Origin: Catenovulum sp. 2E275
GTDB lineage: Bacteria; Pseudomonadota; Gammaproteobacteria; Enterobacterales; Alteromonadaceae
DNA length: 64,000 nucleotides
NCBI RefSeq assembly: GCF_025515275.1
Contig: NZ_JAOPFU010000014.1
Coordinates: forward strand, 1 to 64,000
Reading direction: 5' to 3'
Part shown: positions 42,220 through 52,887 of the stretch, in pieces
How the letters are laid out: each line of letters opens with the position of its first letter
Position numbering within the stretch: the stretch's first letter is position 1
The notes under the pieces: generated by a model
Seen by the model: the letters and a program-made list of their open reading frames with translations, nothing else
Told to the model about the DNA's origin: nothing
Database searches by the model: none
Position numbers and translations under genes: made by a program

Positions 42220-43503
42220 TTGGACGATATATCCACGAGTACCTTATTTATAATACTAGCGGTACTCATTATTATTTCTGCATTTTTCTCAAGCTCTGAA
42301 ACCGGCATGATGTCTTTAAATAAATATAAATTAAGACATCTTACACAAAGTGGTGATAAATCAGCTAAACGTGTACAAAGCCTGTTAGAAAAACCGGATC
42401 GCCTGATCGGTCTTATCTTAATCGGTAATAACTTAGTTAATATTTTTGCCGCCTCAATTGCCACCTTTATTGGTATTCGATTATTAGGCCAATATGGTGA
42501 AGCGTTAGCAACCACAATTTCGGGTATTGTATTAACGGTTGTCATTTTAATTTTTGCGGAAGTAACGCCAAAAACACTGGCGGCTTATTTTCCAGAAAAA
42601 GTAGCTTACCCTGCCTCTATTATTTTAGGGGCTTTACTGATCCCGTTTTATCCTTTTGTTTGGGGTTTAAATCAAATCACTAATGGGGTTTTAAGACTAT
42701 TCAGAATTAATCTGGATAATCGTCAGGATTCATTAACCCATGAAGAATTACGCAGTGTAGTAAACGAATCCGGCGCATTAATTCCTCGCCGTCACCGCGA
42801 TATGTTATTAAGTGTATTAGATTTAGAGAATGTCACGGTTGAAGACATTATGGTGCCGCGTAACGAAATTGCTGGCATTGATATAAACGATGACTGGAAA
42901 GATATTGTAAAACAACTCACTCACGGCACGCATACCCGCATTTTATTATACCGGGATACGATAGACGATGCAGTTGGTTTTGTGCATTCGCGCGATGTTT
43001 TACGTTTATTAAGTAAAACCAAATTTTCTAAAGAAACTTTATTACGTGCGGTCAGAGAAATTTATTTTGTACCGGAAGGCACGCCACTAAACGTTCAGTT
43101 ACTTAAATTTCAGCGCAATAAAATCAGAATTGGTTTAGTCGTTGATGAATATGGTGATATTCAAGGTTTAATCACACTAGAAGATATTTTAGAAGAAATT
43201 GTGGGCGACTTTACAACCACAATGGATCTGCCAACTACGAATAATGTTAAACAGTCCGATGGCAGTTATTTAATTGAAGGCAGCAGCAATATCCGTGATT
43301 TAAACAAACAGTTTAAGTGGAAACTACCTGAAGATGGCCCAAGAACGCTTAATGGCCTGATTTTAGAGCACTTAGAAGAGATCCCAACTGAAGCCTTATG
43401 TTTACGCCTGTATGGTTATCCGGTAGAAGTATTAGAAATTAAAGATAACATGGTTAAGCAAGTTAAAGTGATGCCTCATTTATATAAGCGCAGACGTAGT
43501 TAA
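42220..43503 (+). CDS. CNNM/CBS-domain membrane protein (CorB/YfjD type)
   Basis: Putative magnesium or cobalt efflux-type protein. The N-terminal CNNM domain (residues 1-190) has four hydrophobic segments with SSSETGMMSLNKYKL and EVTPKT. Then follow a CBS pair (about 205-335) and a CorC/HlyC C-terminal domain (about 350-425). The start is TTG at 42220. It is 74 bases downstream of the ypjD-like gene; the pair is common in Gammaproteobacteria. Confidence 0.92.
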   Translation: MDDISTSTLFIILAVLIIISAFFSSSETGMMSLNKYKLRHLTQSGDKSAKRVQSLLEKPDRLIGLILIGNNLVNIFAASIATFIGIRLLGQYGEALATTISGIVLTVVILIFAEVTPKTLAAYFPEKVAYPASIILGALLIPFYPFVWGLNQITNGVLRLFRINLDNRQDSLTHEELRSVVNESGALIPRRHRDMLLSVLDLENVTVEDIMVPRNEIAGIDINDDWKDIVKQLTHGTHTRILLYRDTIDDAVGFVHSRDVLRLLSKTKFSKETLLRAVREIYFVPEGTPLNVQLLKFQRNKIRIGLVVDEYGDIQGLITLEDILEEIVGDFTTTMDLPTTNNVKQSDGSYLIEGSSNIRDLNKQFKWKLPEDGPRTLNGLILEHLEEIPTEALCLRLYGYPVEVLEIKDNMVKQVKVMPHLYKRRRS

Positions 43504-43534
43504 GCTATACCTGCTAGCTCAAATAACACCCACA

Positions 43535-43560
43535 AAAAAACCGGCGATTGCCGGTTTTTT
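43535..43560. terminator. Bidirectional terminator between corB-like gene and csrA
   Basis: AAAAAACCGGC with GCCGGTTTTTT around loop GATT gives a T-run on both strands. The two genes converge on it. Confidence 0.93.
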
Positions 43561-43579
43561 ATGCTGAAAAGAATTTTAA

Positions 43580-43774
43580 TTAATAATCTGAATTGCCAGA
43601 TGATTGATTCTTCTCTGCTTGTATTCTCATATAAATTTCTTCACGGTGAACCGAGATCTCTTTAGGTGCATTTACACCAATTCGAACTTGATTACCTTTA
43701 ACACCTAACACAGTTACAGTGACTTCGTCACCAATCATCAGTGTTTCACCAACACGTCTGGTTAAAATTAGCAT
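43580..43774 (-). CDS. csrA: Carbon storage regulator CsrA
   Basis: RNA-binding post-transcriptional regulator that blocks ribosome binding at GGA motifs. The 64-residue product starts [18 protein letters not shown] with the conserved R44-type region [11 protein letters not shown]. Downstream of alaS, as in most Gammaproteobacteria. Confidence 0.98.
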   Translation of the reverse strand: MLILTRRVGETLMIGDEVTVTVLGVKGNQVRIGVNAPKEISVHREEIYMRIQAEKNQSSGNSDY

Positions 43775-43930
43775 ATTGTGCAGCTCCTATTCCTATTCCT
43801 AAACCGTCAACAGCGGTTGCACCTAGTGCTAAAGTTAGCTCAAATTATCTGAAAAACCAGTGTTTTTTTGAAAATCCCACAAATAAATCAGACAAAAAAG
43901 GTACAACCAAAGATTAGCTATATTACTGGT

Positions 43931-46555
43931 TTACAGTTTTGTTGCAAGCCAAGATTCAACACTAGCTAATGCTTTTTCTAAATTTTCTGGCTGACTACCA
44001 CCAGCTTGCGCCATATCCGGGCGACCACCGCCTTTACCACCAACCTGCTGTGCCAGATTTGCAATTAGCTCTCCGGCTTTAACCTGTTTAGTTAAGTCGT
44101 TTGTCACACCTGCAATTAAGTTGACTTTATCTGCATTTTTTAAGCCCAGTACAATCACACCAGAACCAATTTTTTGTTTTAATTGGTCTAACGTGCCACG
44201 TAAAGCTTTTGCATCTATACCTTCAACTTCTGCTGATAATAGCTTAACACCTTGCACTTCAACAGTATTATTTAATAAATCTGCACCGGCTTGGCTGGCT
44301 AATTTATCCTGTAACTGTTGTAACTGCTTCTCTAGCTGTTTATTTTTATCTAATGCCTGACGAACTTTATCCAGTACGCTACCCGCATCAGATTTTAATA
44401 AACCGGCGATATCAACTAATTTTTGTTGCGTTTGCGCCACAAATTCACATGCGCTGTCACCCGTCACGGCTTCAATACGGCGAATACCGGCAGCAATACC
44501 CGCTTCTGAGGTAATTTTAAATAAGCCAATATCACCCGTGCGCTCAACGTGCGTACCGCCACATAACTCAGTAGAAAACTCACCCATGCTAACTACTCGA
44601 ACTTCGTCATCATATTTTTCACCAAACAATGCCATAGCGCCCGCTTGTTTAGCGGCTTCTAAATCCATTAATCGGGTGGTTAATTCATGGTTTTGACGAA
44701 TTTGCTGGTTAACAATCGCTTCAACTTCTGCAATTTCAGCGGCTGTCATGGCTTCAAAATGAGCAAAGTCGAAACGCAATTTATCGGCCATCACTAATGA
44801 ACCTTTTTGCGAAACATGCTCGCCTAAAACTTGACGCAATACAGCATGCAATAAATGCGTAGCTGAGTGATTTAATTTAATGTTTTGGCGGCGTTGATTA
44901 TCAATCACTGCATCAATTGAATCACCAACAGCAAGCGAAGCTTTGGTAACCCCTTTATGGGCAAACGCTTTGCTTAATTTAACCGTATCCTGAACTTCAA
45001 ATACTTCTTGTTCGGCGCTGACAAATGCGCCTGTATCACCAACCTGACCACCAGACTCAGCATAAAATGGCGTTTGATTTAAAATCACTAACGCTTTAGT
45101 GCCGGCATCAACTGATTGAACCGATTCATTCTCTACAAAAATCTCAACAACTTGGCTTGAGTCTTTAATTTGGGTATAACCGGTAAATTCAGTTTCGTTA
45201 TCTGAGCTGACAGAGTCGTTATAATCTTTACCAAACTGATTAGCTTGTTGCGCACGTTGACGCTGCTGCGCCATTGCATTTTCAAAACCTGCTTCATCAA
45301 TTTTAAAATTACGCTCACGCGCAACATCATTAGTTAAATCCATTGGGAAACCATAAGTATCATATAACTTAAATACAGTTTCACCCGGAATGGTATCGCC
45401 TTTTAACTCAGCTAAAGCTTCGTTTAAAATCGCTAAACCACGATCTAAAGTTTTTAAGAATTGCTCTTCTTCTAAACGCAAAACTTTTTCCACCACAGCC
45501 TGCTGAGTTTTAAGTTCTGGATAAGCTTCAGCCATTTGATTGACTAACGACTGATAAACTCGCCAGAAAAAGACTTCACTCGCGCCTAGCTGATTGCCAT
45601 GACGAATTGCACGACGAATAATACGGCGCAGAACATAACCACGGCCTTCGTTAGACGGCATAACACCATCAGCAATTAAAAAACCACATGAACGGATATG
45701 ATCAGCAATTACCCGCAAAGATTTATTGGTTAAATCCGTTACGTTCAACAGCTTAGCAACGTCTTTAATCAAATTATCAAAAATATCGATTTCATAGTTG
45801 CTATGTACGTTTTGCATAATCGCAGCAATACGCTCAAGACCCATACCTGTATCAACCGACGGTTTAGGCAGAGGATCCATCCGGCCATCGGCATGACGGT
45901 TAAACTGCATAAATACGATATTCCAGATCTCGATAAAACGGTCACCGTCTTCTTCTGGTGATCCCGGAGGCCCACCCCAAATATGTGCACCGTGATCATA
46001 AAAAATTTCGGTACAAGGACCACAAGGGCCAGTATCACCCATAGACCAGAAGTTATCTGATTCGAATTTTTTCTCAGGCGATTTATCACCAATTCGGATA
46101 ATACGTTCAGCCGGAACGCCTATTTGATCTTTCCAGATAGCATAAGCTTCATCGTCTGATTCATACACAGTTACCGTGAGTTTATCTTTTGGTAATTTAA
46201 GCGATTCAGTTAAAAAGCCCCATGCAAAGTTAATTGCATCCTGTTTAAAATAATCACCAAAACTAAAGTTACCTAACATTTCAAAAAAAGTATGATGGCG
46301 AGCGGTATAACCTACGTTTTCTAAATCGTTATGTTTACCACCGGCACGAACACAGCGTTGTGATGAAGTTGCACGAGTATAGCTGCGTTTATCGTTACCT
46401 AAAAAGCAGTCTTTAAATTGGTTCATCCCGGCGTTTGTGAATAACAAAGTAGGATCATCTGCTGGAACCAAAGAGCTGCTTGCGACTACTTGGTGTTGAT
46501 TATTTGCGAAAAAATCTAAAAAAGCCTGCCTGATTTCAGCAGTTGTCATCGTCAT
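43931..46555 (-). CDS. alaS: Alanine--tRNA ligase
   Basis: Charges tRNA(Ala). The class II catalytic core begins [13 protein letters not shown] and contains [30 protein letters not shown]. The editing domain has zinc-binding HSATHLLH and CGGTHV. A C-terminal DHHA1 domain ends the protein ([12 protein letters not shown]). 874 residues fit the family. Between recX and csrA. Confidence 0.98.
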   Translation of the reverse strand: MTMTTAEIRQAFLDFFANNQHQVVASSSLVPADDPTLLFTNAGMNQFKDCFLGNDKRSYTRATSSQRCVRAGGKHNDLENVGYTARHHTFFEMLGNFSFGDYFKQDAINFAWGFLTESLKLPKDKLTVTVYESDDEAYAIWKDQIGVPAERIIRIGDKSPEKKFESDNFWSMGDTGPCGPCTEIFYDHGAHIWGGPPGSPEEDGDRFIEIWNIVFMQFNRHADGRMDPLPKPSVDTGMGLERIAAIMQNVHSNYEIDIFDNLIKDVAKLLNVTDLTNKSLRVIADHIRSCGFLIADGVMPSNEGRGYVLRRIIRRAIRHGNQLGASEVFFWRVYQSLVNQMAEAYPELKTQQAVVEKVLRLEEEQFLKTLDRGLAILNEALAELKGDTIPGETVFKLYDTYGFPMDLTNDVARERNFKIDEAGFENAMAQQRQRAQQANQFGKDYNDSVSSDNETEFTGYTQIKDSSQVVEIFVENESVQSVDAGTKALVILNQTPFYAESGGQVGDTGAFVSAEQEVFEVQDTVKLSKAFAHKGVTKASLAVGDSIDAVIDNQRRQNIKLNHSATHLLHAVLRQVLGEHVSQKGSLVMADKLRFDFAHFEAMTAAEIAEVEAIVNQQIRQNHELTTRLMDLEAAKQAGAMALFGEKYDDEVRVVSMGEFSTELCGGTHVERTGDIGLFKITSEAGIAAGIRRIEAVTGDSACEFVAQTQQKLVDIAGLLKSDAGSVLDKVRQALDKNKQLEKQLQQLQDKLASQAGADLLNNTVEVQGVKLLSAEVEGIDAKALRGTLDQLKQKIGSGVIVLGLKNADKVNLIAGVTNDLTKQVKAGELIANLAQQVGGKGGGRPDMAQAGGSQPENLEKALASVESWLATKL

Positions 46556-46706
46556 TTGTCTATCCTGTAAACGTCAATCAAACTGATCATAAAATGGAAT
46601 GGATGGCCGGTTTTGAGAGTAATTCTCAATTAATCTAAACAGCCAAAATTTTGCCCCGAAATGTACCATAAGCAAGTGATTTAGTTAATAGTTAAGCAAA
46701 GAATAG

Positions 46707-47171
46707 TTAGCTAAAACTTGAAAATACCTGCTGGATAAAATCAGAATCAAAACCACGAGAATACAAAAACCGATAGCGCTTTTGTTTATCTTTAAAATCT
46801 TTAATCGGCTTTTGCCGGAATTTTCGCTCGTAGCAGTCATTAACAACTTGCTGCCAGTCAATTTCAGCTTCTTCGGTTAAGCTGTTTAGATCGGCCTTAA
46901 TTTTGTGCTGATAAAAGAGCTGTTGAATCACTTTTGGCCCATAACCACTGCCTGCTTTAGCTTTGAGTAAACTGAGTGCAAATCTGTGATCACTTTGCCA
47001 GTTATTATCTGCAAATTCGGCTAACAAGCTTTGGCTAATTTGCGCCGGACATAATCTGTTATCCAGCTTGTTTTGCAGTTCATGCTGAGAATATTCACGC
47101 CTTGATAATAAATAAAACAAATATTGTTTGGCTTGCGAATAATCTGTGATCGGTGGTATGTCTTTATTCAT
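46707..47171 (-). CDS. recX: Regulatory protein RecX
   Basis: Modulates RecA filaments. The 154-residue protein is built of three-helix repeats with the typical LLSRREYSQHELQNKL opening and GYGPKVIQQLFYQHKI middle. It lies upstream of alaS as expected, but the usual upstream partner recA is absent: the next 440 bases are non-coding and then comes a divergent symporter gene. Confidence 0.93.
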   Translation of the reverse strand: MNKDIPPITDYSQAKQYLFYLLSRREYSQHELQNKLDNRLCPAQISQSLLAEFADNNWQSDHRFALSLLKAKAGSGYGPKVIQQLFYQHKIKADLNSLTEEAEIDWQQVVNDCYERKFRQKPIKDFKDKQKRYRFLYSRGFDSDFIQQVFSSFS

Positions 47172-47615
47172 ATTTAATTAAATTAACATAAGGCAGATTA
47201 ATAGTCACTGCGCTAACCAAATGACTAGCCATTAACTCAAGATATGTAACGATTGTGTCTTAACGTACACACAAAAAATATTGCACAATATAATTTAATT
47301 TCTTTCAGTTTAATAAATTTGAATGTCAAGCCTTACTTTTATTCAAATCCGGCATTTGCGATAAAGCGGTATCAATGCGAGATAAAACGATTACCCTTAT
47401 ATTTATATGTTAAATAATTTAATATTTTAAATGGTCTAAAAAGGGTAAAAAATCGCTTTAAAATACAAAAAAACAACAATTTTTTATAGTTTTTCTATTT
47501 TTCTCTATTAAAATAATGAATTATTCTGCATAATGAAAGGTGTAACGTTTTACCCACTTTATGTTTTGCAGATAAGTCCACCCTTTGGATTTATAAATCA
47601 GAGTATCAAAATAAT
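47172..47615. other. 444-bp non-coding region with LacI-type palindromes
   Basis: AT-rich spacer between recX and the symporter gene; no gene or recA remnant is visible. Operator-like sites lie at 47381-47396 (GATAAAACGATTACCC) and 47539-47554 (GGTGTAACGTTTTACC). Both are imperfect palindromes centred on CG, like LacI/GalR-family operators. The second is 62 bases from the symporter start codon. Confidence 0.5.
47539..47554 (+). promoter_or_regulatory. Putative LacI-family operator before the symporter gene
   Basis: GGTGTAACGTTTTACC; its reverse complement, GGTAAAACGTTACACC, closely resembles the site GGTAAACGTTTAAC in front of the galactanase gene. Function inferred from palindrome shape and recurrence. 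Confidence 0.45.
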
Positions 47616-49325
47616 ATGAATTACATTGAAATAAGCTTATTTATAATAGCCGTTGCCGGTGTTATCGGTATGGGTATCTGGAAGAGCAAACAAGGCGTAG
47701 ATGATTTAGAGCATCAGTCTAGTAGTTCTTACTTTTTAGCGGGCCGAGGCTTGTCTTGGTATTTAGTTGGTTTTTCATTAATTGCAGCCAATATATCAAC
47801 TGAACAATTTGTTGGTATGTCGGGTAAAGCCGCCGACTGGTTAGGCATGGCTATCGCCTCTTACGAGTGGATGGCTGCAATTACTTTAGTGGTGGTTGCA
47901 TTTGTATTTTTACCCCGCTTTTTAAAAGCCGGTATTTATACCGTTCCTGAGTTTTTGGAATATAGATACGGCTCATTTTCTCGCACAGTCATGGCGGTTG
48001 CTACCCTATTAATTTTAGTGGGTGTACCAACAGCATCGGTTATTTATTCGGGCGCAAAAGTGATTTCCGGTTATTACCCTGACGTATTTATTTTAGGCAA
48101 CCTAACTGCTGCATGTTGGCTTATTGCTTTACTGGCTGCTGGTTATGTCTTTGTTGGTGGTTTAAAAGCTTGTGTGTGGACAGATTTAGTCTGGGGCTCT
48201 GCACTGATTATTGGTGGCGGTATTGTTGCTTATTTAGCATTTCAGGCTTTAGGCAGTGCAGATCCTGCATCTTTAGTGCAAACTGCAACCCTTAAAGATG
48301 TCACCACTGAGCAATTACAAAATGCCGGAAGTTGGGAGCGATTTCAGTTATTAAATGCAGGTACAGCCGAAGAAGGTGGCAAACTGCACATGATCCGCCC
48401 AATTGATGATGCTGAAATTCCGTGGACAGCTTTAATTATCGGTTTATGGATCCCTAACTTTTTTTATTGGGGCTTAAACCAATACATTATCCAGCGTACT
48501 TTAGGCTCTAAATCGTTAGCGGAAGGCCAAAAAGGGATTGTATTTGCTGCTTTTTTAAAACTATTAATTCCTTTTGTTGTCGTGATTCCGGGGATTTTAG
48601 CTTTTAACCTTTATTACGAGCAACTTGCCTTACAAAATGGTGGCTTTGATTATGATGCCGCATTCCCGACTTTATTACGTAATTTAATTAAACCTTATCC
48701 TTGGGTTTCATGGTTTATTCTTGCCGCTATTTTTGGAGCGATAGTTAGCTCACTGGCTTCAATGCTTAACTCAGCATCGACCATTGCTACTATGGATTTA
48801 TACAAAAAAGTAAAACCGGATACCCATGACGATAAACTACCGCAAATCGGACGTTTATTTGTAGTGATTTTTGTGATGATCTCAGCCTTAATTGCACCCA
48901 CATTAAGTCATCCGGGGTTTGGTGGTATCTTTACTTTTATTCAGGAATTCCAAGGCTTTATCAGCTCAGGTATTATCGCTATTTTCTTATTCGGGATGTT
49001 AGTGCCAAGAGCGCCGCGCTTTTTAGGCTGGAGCGGCATTTTATTAAATGTTGTGCTGTATGGCTCTATTAAGTGGATTTTTGGCGATATGATAGTGGAC
49101 GCTGGTTTATGGTTTTCAAATGAAATTGCATTTTTAGATCGTATGGCAATCTGCTTTATTTTAGTCATGCTTTATTGCGCAATTGCTACTTTAGTTAAGC
49201 CTTTAGATAAACCAGTTGAATTACCGGTGAATAGCGAGATTGAACTGGCGTCATCCAAGAGTGCAAAAATTGCAGGCGTGTTAGTGGTGTTAATGACAAT
49301 CGGCCTGTATATCCAGTTCTGGTAA
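47616..49325 (+). CDS. Sodium/solute symporter (SGLT-type sugar transporter)
   Basis: Sodium-coupled sugar uptake in the inner membrane. The 569-residue protein of the SSS family has about 14 hydrophobic helices, SSSSYFLAGRGLSWYLVGFS near residues 36-54, the NISTEQFVG motif near 60, WIPNFFYWGLNQYIIQRTL and SSLASMLNSASTIATMDLY, which resemble vSGLT-type galactose/glucose transporters. Sugar specificity is inferred, helped by the operator-like sites shared with the galactanase gene. It stands alone, followed by a long hairpin. Confidence 0.88.
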   Translation: MNYIEISLFIIAVAGVIGMGIWKSKQGVDDLEHQSSSSYFLAGRGLSWYLVGFSLIAANISTEQFVGMSGKAADWLGMAIASYEWMAAITLVVVAFVFLPRFLKAGIYTVPEFLEYRYGSFSRTVMAVATLLILVGVPTASVIYSGAKVISGYYPDVFILGNLTAACWLIALLAAGYVFVGGLKACVWTDLVWGSALIIGGGIVAYLAFQALGSADPASLVQTATLKDVTTEQLQNAGSWERFQLLNAGTAEEGGKLHMIRPIDDAEIPWTALIIGLWIPNFFYWGLNQYIIQRTLGSKSLAEGQKGIVFAAFLKLLIPFVVVIPGILAFNLYYEQLALQNGGFDYDAAFPTLLRNLIKPYPWVSWFILAAIFGAIVSSLASMLNSASTIATMDLYKKVKPDTHDDKLPQIGRLFVVIFVMISALIAPTLSHPGFGGIFTFIQEFQGFISSGIIAIFLFGMLVPRAPRFLGWSGILLNVVLYGSIKWIFGDMIVDAGLWFSNEIAFLDRMAICFILVMLYCAIATLVKPLDKPVELPVNSEIELASSKSAKIAGVLVVLMTIGLYIQFW

Positions 49326-49329
49326 TAAA

Positions 49330-49417
49330 TAACCTCAATTCGGTTTAATGAATATGTAGAATTATAAGGTTAAATAATTCAATTAGTTAGAATACACCTT
49401 AACCCGAGTTGAGGTTA
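49330..49417. repeat. Long imperfect inverted repeat after the symporter gene
   Basis: Arms of about 17 bases (49330-49346 and 49401-49417, TAACCTCAA.. and ..TTGAGGTTA) enclose 54 bases, with an inner AAGGT/ACCTT pair. No T-run follows. It may be an RNA-stabilising hairpin or a small inserted element. Confidence 0.6.
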
Positions 49418-49553
49418 ATTAATTGACCGAATTTGCGAGCCTAGTTTGGTCAGTCAACGATTAGTCGTGTGGTCCAGGGAAGGACATTTCTACATATCAA
49501 AGCGTGAAACTCTGGATAAAAAAGCTTTGAGTTTAATTTCGTTTTATACTTGG

Positions 49554-50030
49554 TTATTTAGCTGCTATTTTTTGCAAATAACGGTTTAAAATTTTATCCA
49601 GTTCATTAGCAAAATTTCGGCGGTCTGTTTGGCTTAAACTCGCAGGTCCTCCGGTTTGAATGCCGCTCGAACGTAAAGTTTCATAAAAATCCCGCATGCC
49701 CAATTTTGCTTTAATAGTTGCAACAGAATATAACTCACCTCTTGGGTTAAGCGCCATGCCCCCTTTATTAAGCACTTCGTAAGCCAGCGGAATATCTGCG
49801 GTTATGACTAAATCATCTTGATTACAGCGCTCTACAATTTCGTTGTCTGCCTGATCAAAACCAGCAGAAACCCGATACATTTTAATATAAGGTGACGATG
49901 GTACTTTTACATTCTGGTTGGCAATTAGAGTGGTTTCTATTTTTGTGCGCTGCGCGGCTCTAAAAATAATCTCTTTAATTACCGCAGGGCAGGCATCAGC
50001 ATCAACCCAAATTTTCATTACATCATTCAT
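49554..50030 (-). CDS. yaiI: UPF0178 family protein (YaiI/YqxD type)
   Basis: DUF188 protein of unknown function with a PIN-like fold. [15 protein letters not shown] opens the conserved core, followed by [15 protein letters not shown] and [20 protein letters not shown]. 158 residues fit the family. The frame starts at the ATG overlapping the GGDEF gene stop (TAATG), but an ATG four codons later gives the family's usual start. The coupling suggests co-translation with the GGDEF gene. Confidence 0.93.
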   Translation of the reverse strand: MNDVMKIWVDADACPAVIKEIIFRAAQRTKIETTLIANQNVKVPSSPYIKMYRVSAGFDQADNEIVERCNQDDLVITADIPLAYEVLNKGGMALNPRGELYSVATIKAKLGMRDFYETLRSSGIQTGGPASLSQTDRRNFANELDKILNRYLQKIAAK

Positions 50031-51052
50031 TAAAATAACTCAATCTCGCCAACTTCTAACATACTGTTACCAAAGCCATCACCATGTATTTTGGCAACGG
50101 TATCAAAACTAATAATGCAGTTTTTACCCGATTCTTTAGCATGGTTTAAAGAACGAGTTGCCCGATCAATTAATTCACTAGTTAATATTCCAGGCAAGGT
50201 CATGGTATATCCAATACTGACTGTAATAGTTTCAATTCTAGGGAAATTTGATTCAGAAACTCGTAATCGAAAACGCTCTAAAATATCTTCGGCGCTGCGT
50301 TTACTCACATACCGGATTAACACCGCAAATTGTTCTCCATTAAAACGACATATTAAATCACTTTCTCTGAACGAAATTTCCATCAGACGCGCGAGTTTAA
50401 TTAATACTTCATCACCAATTGAGTGACCAAATCTTTCATTAACGCGTTTAAAATCATCAATATCAATTAATACCACTGCATGTGAACTAGGCAAATGTAA
50501 ATCATCACGTCTATCCTGTTCCACTTTAATAATGCTGTCATCTTCAAGCGACTGATCAGAATAGAATGTATTGCCGTTAACCGCATCTGAAAAAATGCTT
50601 GGCGTAAATAAACCAGTCAAATTATCCCTTTGGTAAAAATATAAAACCGACAATTGATTGGTCCAAATCGTAATAAGTGTATTAAAAATATTGATTCGAG
50701 AGATATCAGCATTTTCTAGTCCAACTTTAAAAGCAAATAAAGCAAAGCAAGACCCCTCATTTAATACACAAAAATATTGCACGCCCTGCTCTTCAAAATG
50801 ACTTGGGATACTTTTTCGCCCTAATGCCATTTCTTTTACTATTCTTGACTCGTTATCTGAAATATCACTTTTTCCGTTAATAAATGCTAAATCTAATTCA
50901 TCTCCATTATGCATAAGCTGGTTGATATAAATGCGATATTCATACATTGATATAATTTGTCGGCAAAATTTTAACCCCAGAGTATTTAACTGTGTGATTG
51001 AGGTTTGTTTGGTCATTTTATCAAATGCCTGATGTAGTTTTTCCCACTTCAT
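50030..51052 (-). CDS. GGDEF-domain protein with degenerate NGEQF active site
   Basis: Soluble 340-residue protein. The N-terminal 135 residues resemble a GAF-type sensory fold with no membrane segment. The C-terminal GGDEF domain begins DNLTGLF (143-149) and keeps the nucleotide/metal stretch [20 protein letters not shown] (197-215). The signature, however, is N-G-E-Q-F at 238-242 instead of GG(D/E)EF. The third-position acid is kept, while the first glycine and fourth glutamate are changed. It may be inactive or GTP-binding only. It contains no EAL domain. It is divergent from epmC. Confidence 0.88.
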   Translation of the reverse strand: MKWEKLHQAFDKMTKQTSITQLNTLGLKFCRQIISMYEYRIYINQLMHNGDELDLAFINGKSDISDNESRIVKEMALGRKSIPSHFEEQGVQYFCVLNEGSCFALFAFKVGLENADISRINIFNTLITIWTNQLSVLYFYQRDNLTGLFTPSIFSDAVNGNTFYSDQSLEDDSIIKVEQDRRDDLHLPSSHAVVLIDIDDFKRVNERFGHSIGDEVLIKLARLMEISFRESDLICRFNGEQFAVLIRYVSKRSAEDILERFRLRVSESNFPRIETITVSIGYTMTLPGILTSELIDRATRSLNHAKESGKNCIISFDTVAKIHGDGFGNSMLEVGEIELF

Positions 51053-51158
51053 ATTAAGTTCTCTGTTGGGTTAACTCATAATAAATAAAACTTGTGCTGT
51101 TTTAGCAGTCAATAAACGTTAGAATACGCTTTTAAATTTAGTTTATACAACAGTATAC

Positions 51159-51722
51159 ATGCAAACCTGCTTAAAAATGTCCGTTGCGCACAAAACTGAA
51201 GATTTAATTGATATTTTTTATCAATCACTTGGCAAACAATATAATACCCGAGTGATAAAAGGTAGTGATGAACCTATTTATTTACCGGCCAATCAATCCA
51301 CCCCATATCATCAAATTGTATTTGCACACGGTTTTTATACCAGCGCCCTGCACGAAATAGCGCACTGGTGTTTGGCTGGTGAAAAACGCCGCCAGTTAGA
51401 AGATTATGGTTACTGGTATTGCCCAGACGGACGCGATCAAACTCAGCAGACCGAGTTTGAGCAGGTTGAAATAAAACCACAGGCAATTGAATGGTGTTTA
51501 TCAGTTGCTGCTGGGCTTTCATTTAACGTAAGCTGCGATAATTTAAATGGCAGTTATACCCCAAATCGGCACGCATTCAGAGCAAAAATATTTAATCAGG
51601 TAAAACTGTATTTGGCTCAAGGGCTTCCTCCCAGAGTACACCAATTATGTCAGGCATTAGCAGAGTTTTATCAGGTAGAATTTCCCTTAAAAATATCACA
51701 ATTTAATGAGTTTGAGCGGTGA
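51159..51722 (+). CDS. epmC: Elongation factor P hydroxylase EpmC
   Basis: Hydroxylates the modified lysine of EF-P after EpmA/EpmB action. The 187-residue protein matches E. coli YfcM in IVFAHGFY, HEIAHWCLAG (H65, E66, H69 metal site), YGYWYCPDGRDQ and VSCDNLNG. A second in-frame ATG six codons on (51177) would give a length closer to E. coli. It overlaps the next gene by four bases. Confidence 0.95.
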   Translation: MQTCLKMSVAHKTEDLIDIFYQSLGKQYNTRVIKGSDEPIYLPANQSTPYHQIVFAHGFYTSALHEIAHWCLAGEKRRQLEDYGYWYCPDGRDQTQQTEFEQVEIKPQAIEWCLSVAAGLSFNVSCDNLNGSYTPNRHAFRAKIFNQVKLYLAQGLPPRVHQLCQALAEFYQVEFPLKISQFNEFER

Positions 51723-52843
51723 AAATATTTAAATTAGGATTAATCATTAACCCCATTGCCGGCATTGGCGGCAGCGTAGCGTTAAAAGGCAGCGATGGTG
51801 AGCAAACCCAGCAACAGGCTTTTGCCTTAGGGGCAAATAAACTAGCAAATCAAAAAACCCAAATAGCGCTTGAATATTTAACCGGATTTAAAAATAAAAT
51901 TGAAGTTTACACCGCAAATGATGAAATGGGCGCGGCTTTAGCTCAGGGGTTAGGGTTTACCACACATATAGTGCATACAAGCCCTGCTCAAACCAGTGCA
52001 GAAGATACTAAAATATGTGTGCAAAATTTAATAAATGCAGAGGTTGATTTAATTTTATTTGCCGGTGGCGATGGCACTGCGCGCAATATTTGTGAAGTTG
52101 CACCAGAGCATATTCCAGTTTTAGGTATTCCGGCAGGTTGTAAAATTCATTCTGGGGTTTATACCATCACCCCAAAAGCCGCCGGCGAACTTTGTCAAAA
52201 GTTAATCAGCGGCGAAATGCTCACTCTGGCCGAAGCCGATGTGATGGATATAGACGAAAATCAATTCAGACAAGGCATTGTTAAAGCTAAACGTTATGGC
52301 GATTTATTAATCCCGATGGATTTACGCTATGTACAAGCTGTTAAACAAGGTGGCAAAGAAACCGAAGAACTAGTTTTACAGGATATAGCTGCAGATATTA
52401 TCGAGCTTATGGAAGAAGATGAAAACTGCCTGTATTTAATTGGCTCAGGTTCAACCACCCAAGCGATCATGCAAGCCTTATATTTAGACAATACTTTACT
52501 TGGGGTTGATGCAGTTTATCAGCAAAATTTAGTTGGCCGTGACTTAACTGAAAATCAAATTTGGCAATTAATGCAGCAATATCCAAAAACCAAATTAATT
52601 ATTAGTTTAATTGGTGGTCAGGGTCATATTTTAGGGCGTGGTAATCAACAAATCAGCCCACGGATTATTGCTCAAATCGGCAAATATAACATTCATTTAG
52701 TGGCAACCAAAAGCAAATTACAAAAGTTAGATGGCAAACCCTTAATTGTAGATACATTAGATAACTCAATTAATGAATCTTTAGCCGGATTAATCAAAGT
52801 CACCACTGGCTTTCATGACTCTGTGCTTTATCCGGTCGGTTAA
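51719..52843 (+). CDS. ATP-NAD kinase family protein
   Basis: NAD-kinase-like fold, 374 residues. GLIINPIAGIGGSVALKGSDG at the start and FAGGDGTARNI (the GGDGT motif) near residue 117 show the ATP-NAD kinase superfamily, but the protein is longer than NadK and belongs to the separate AcoX/NAD-kinase-like group. The substrate is unknown. GTG start inside the end of epmC; the overlap implies coupling. Confidence 0.88.
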   Translation: MKIFKLGLIINPIAGIGGSVALKGSDGEQTQQQAFALGANKLANQKTQIALEYLTGFKNKIEVYTANDEMGAALAQGLGFTTHIVHTSPAQTSAEDTKICVQNLINAEVDLILFAGGDGTARNICEVAPEHIPVLGIPAGCKIHSGVYTITPKAAGELCQKLISGEMLTLAEADVMDIDENQFRQGIVKAKRYGDLLIPMDLRYVQAVKQGGKETEELVLQDIAADIIELMEEDENCLYLIGSGSTTQAIMQALYLDNTLLGVDAVYQQNLVGRDLTENQIWQLMQQYPKTKLIISLIGGQGHILGRGNQQISPRIIAQIGKYNIHLVATKSKLQKLDGKPLIVDTLDNSINESLAGLIKVTTGFHDSVLYPVG

Positions 52844-52887
52844 TTAAACAACCAAAACTCAAATAAAAAGATATAAAAGGTAACAAA

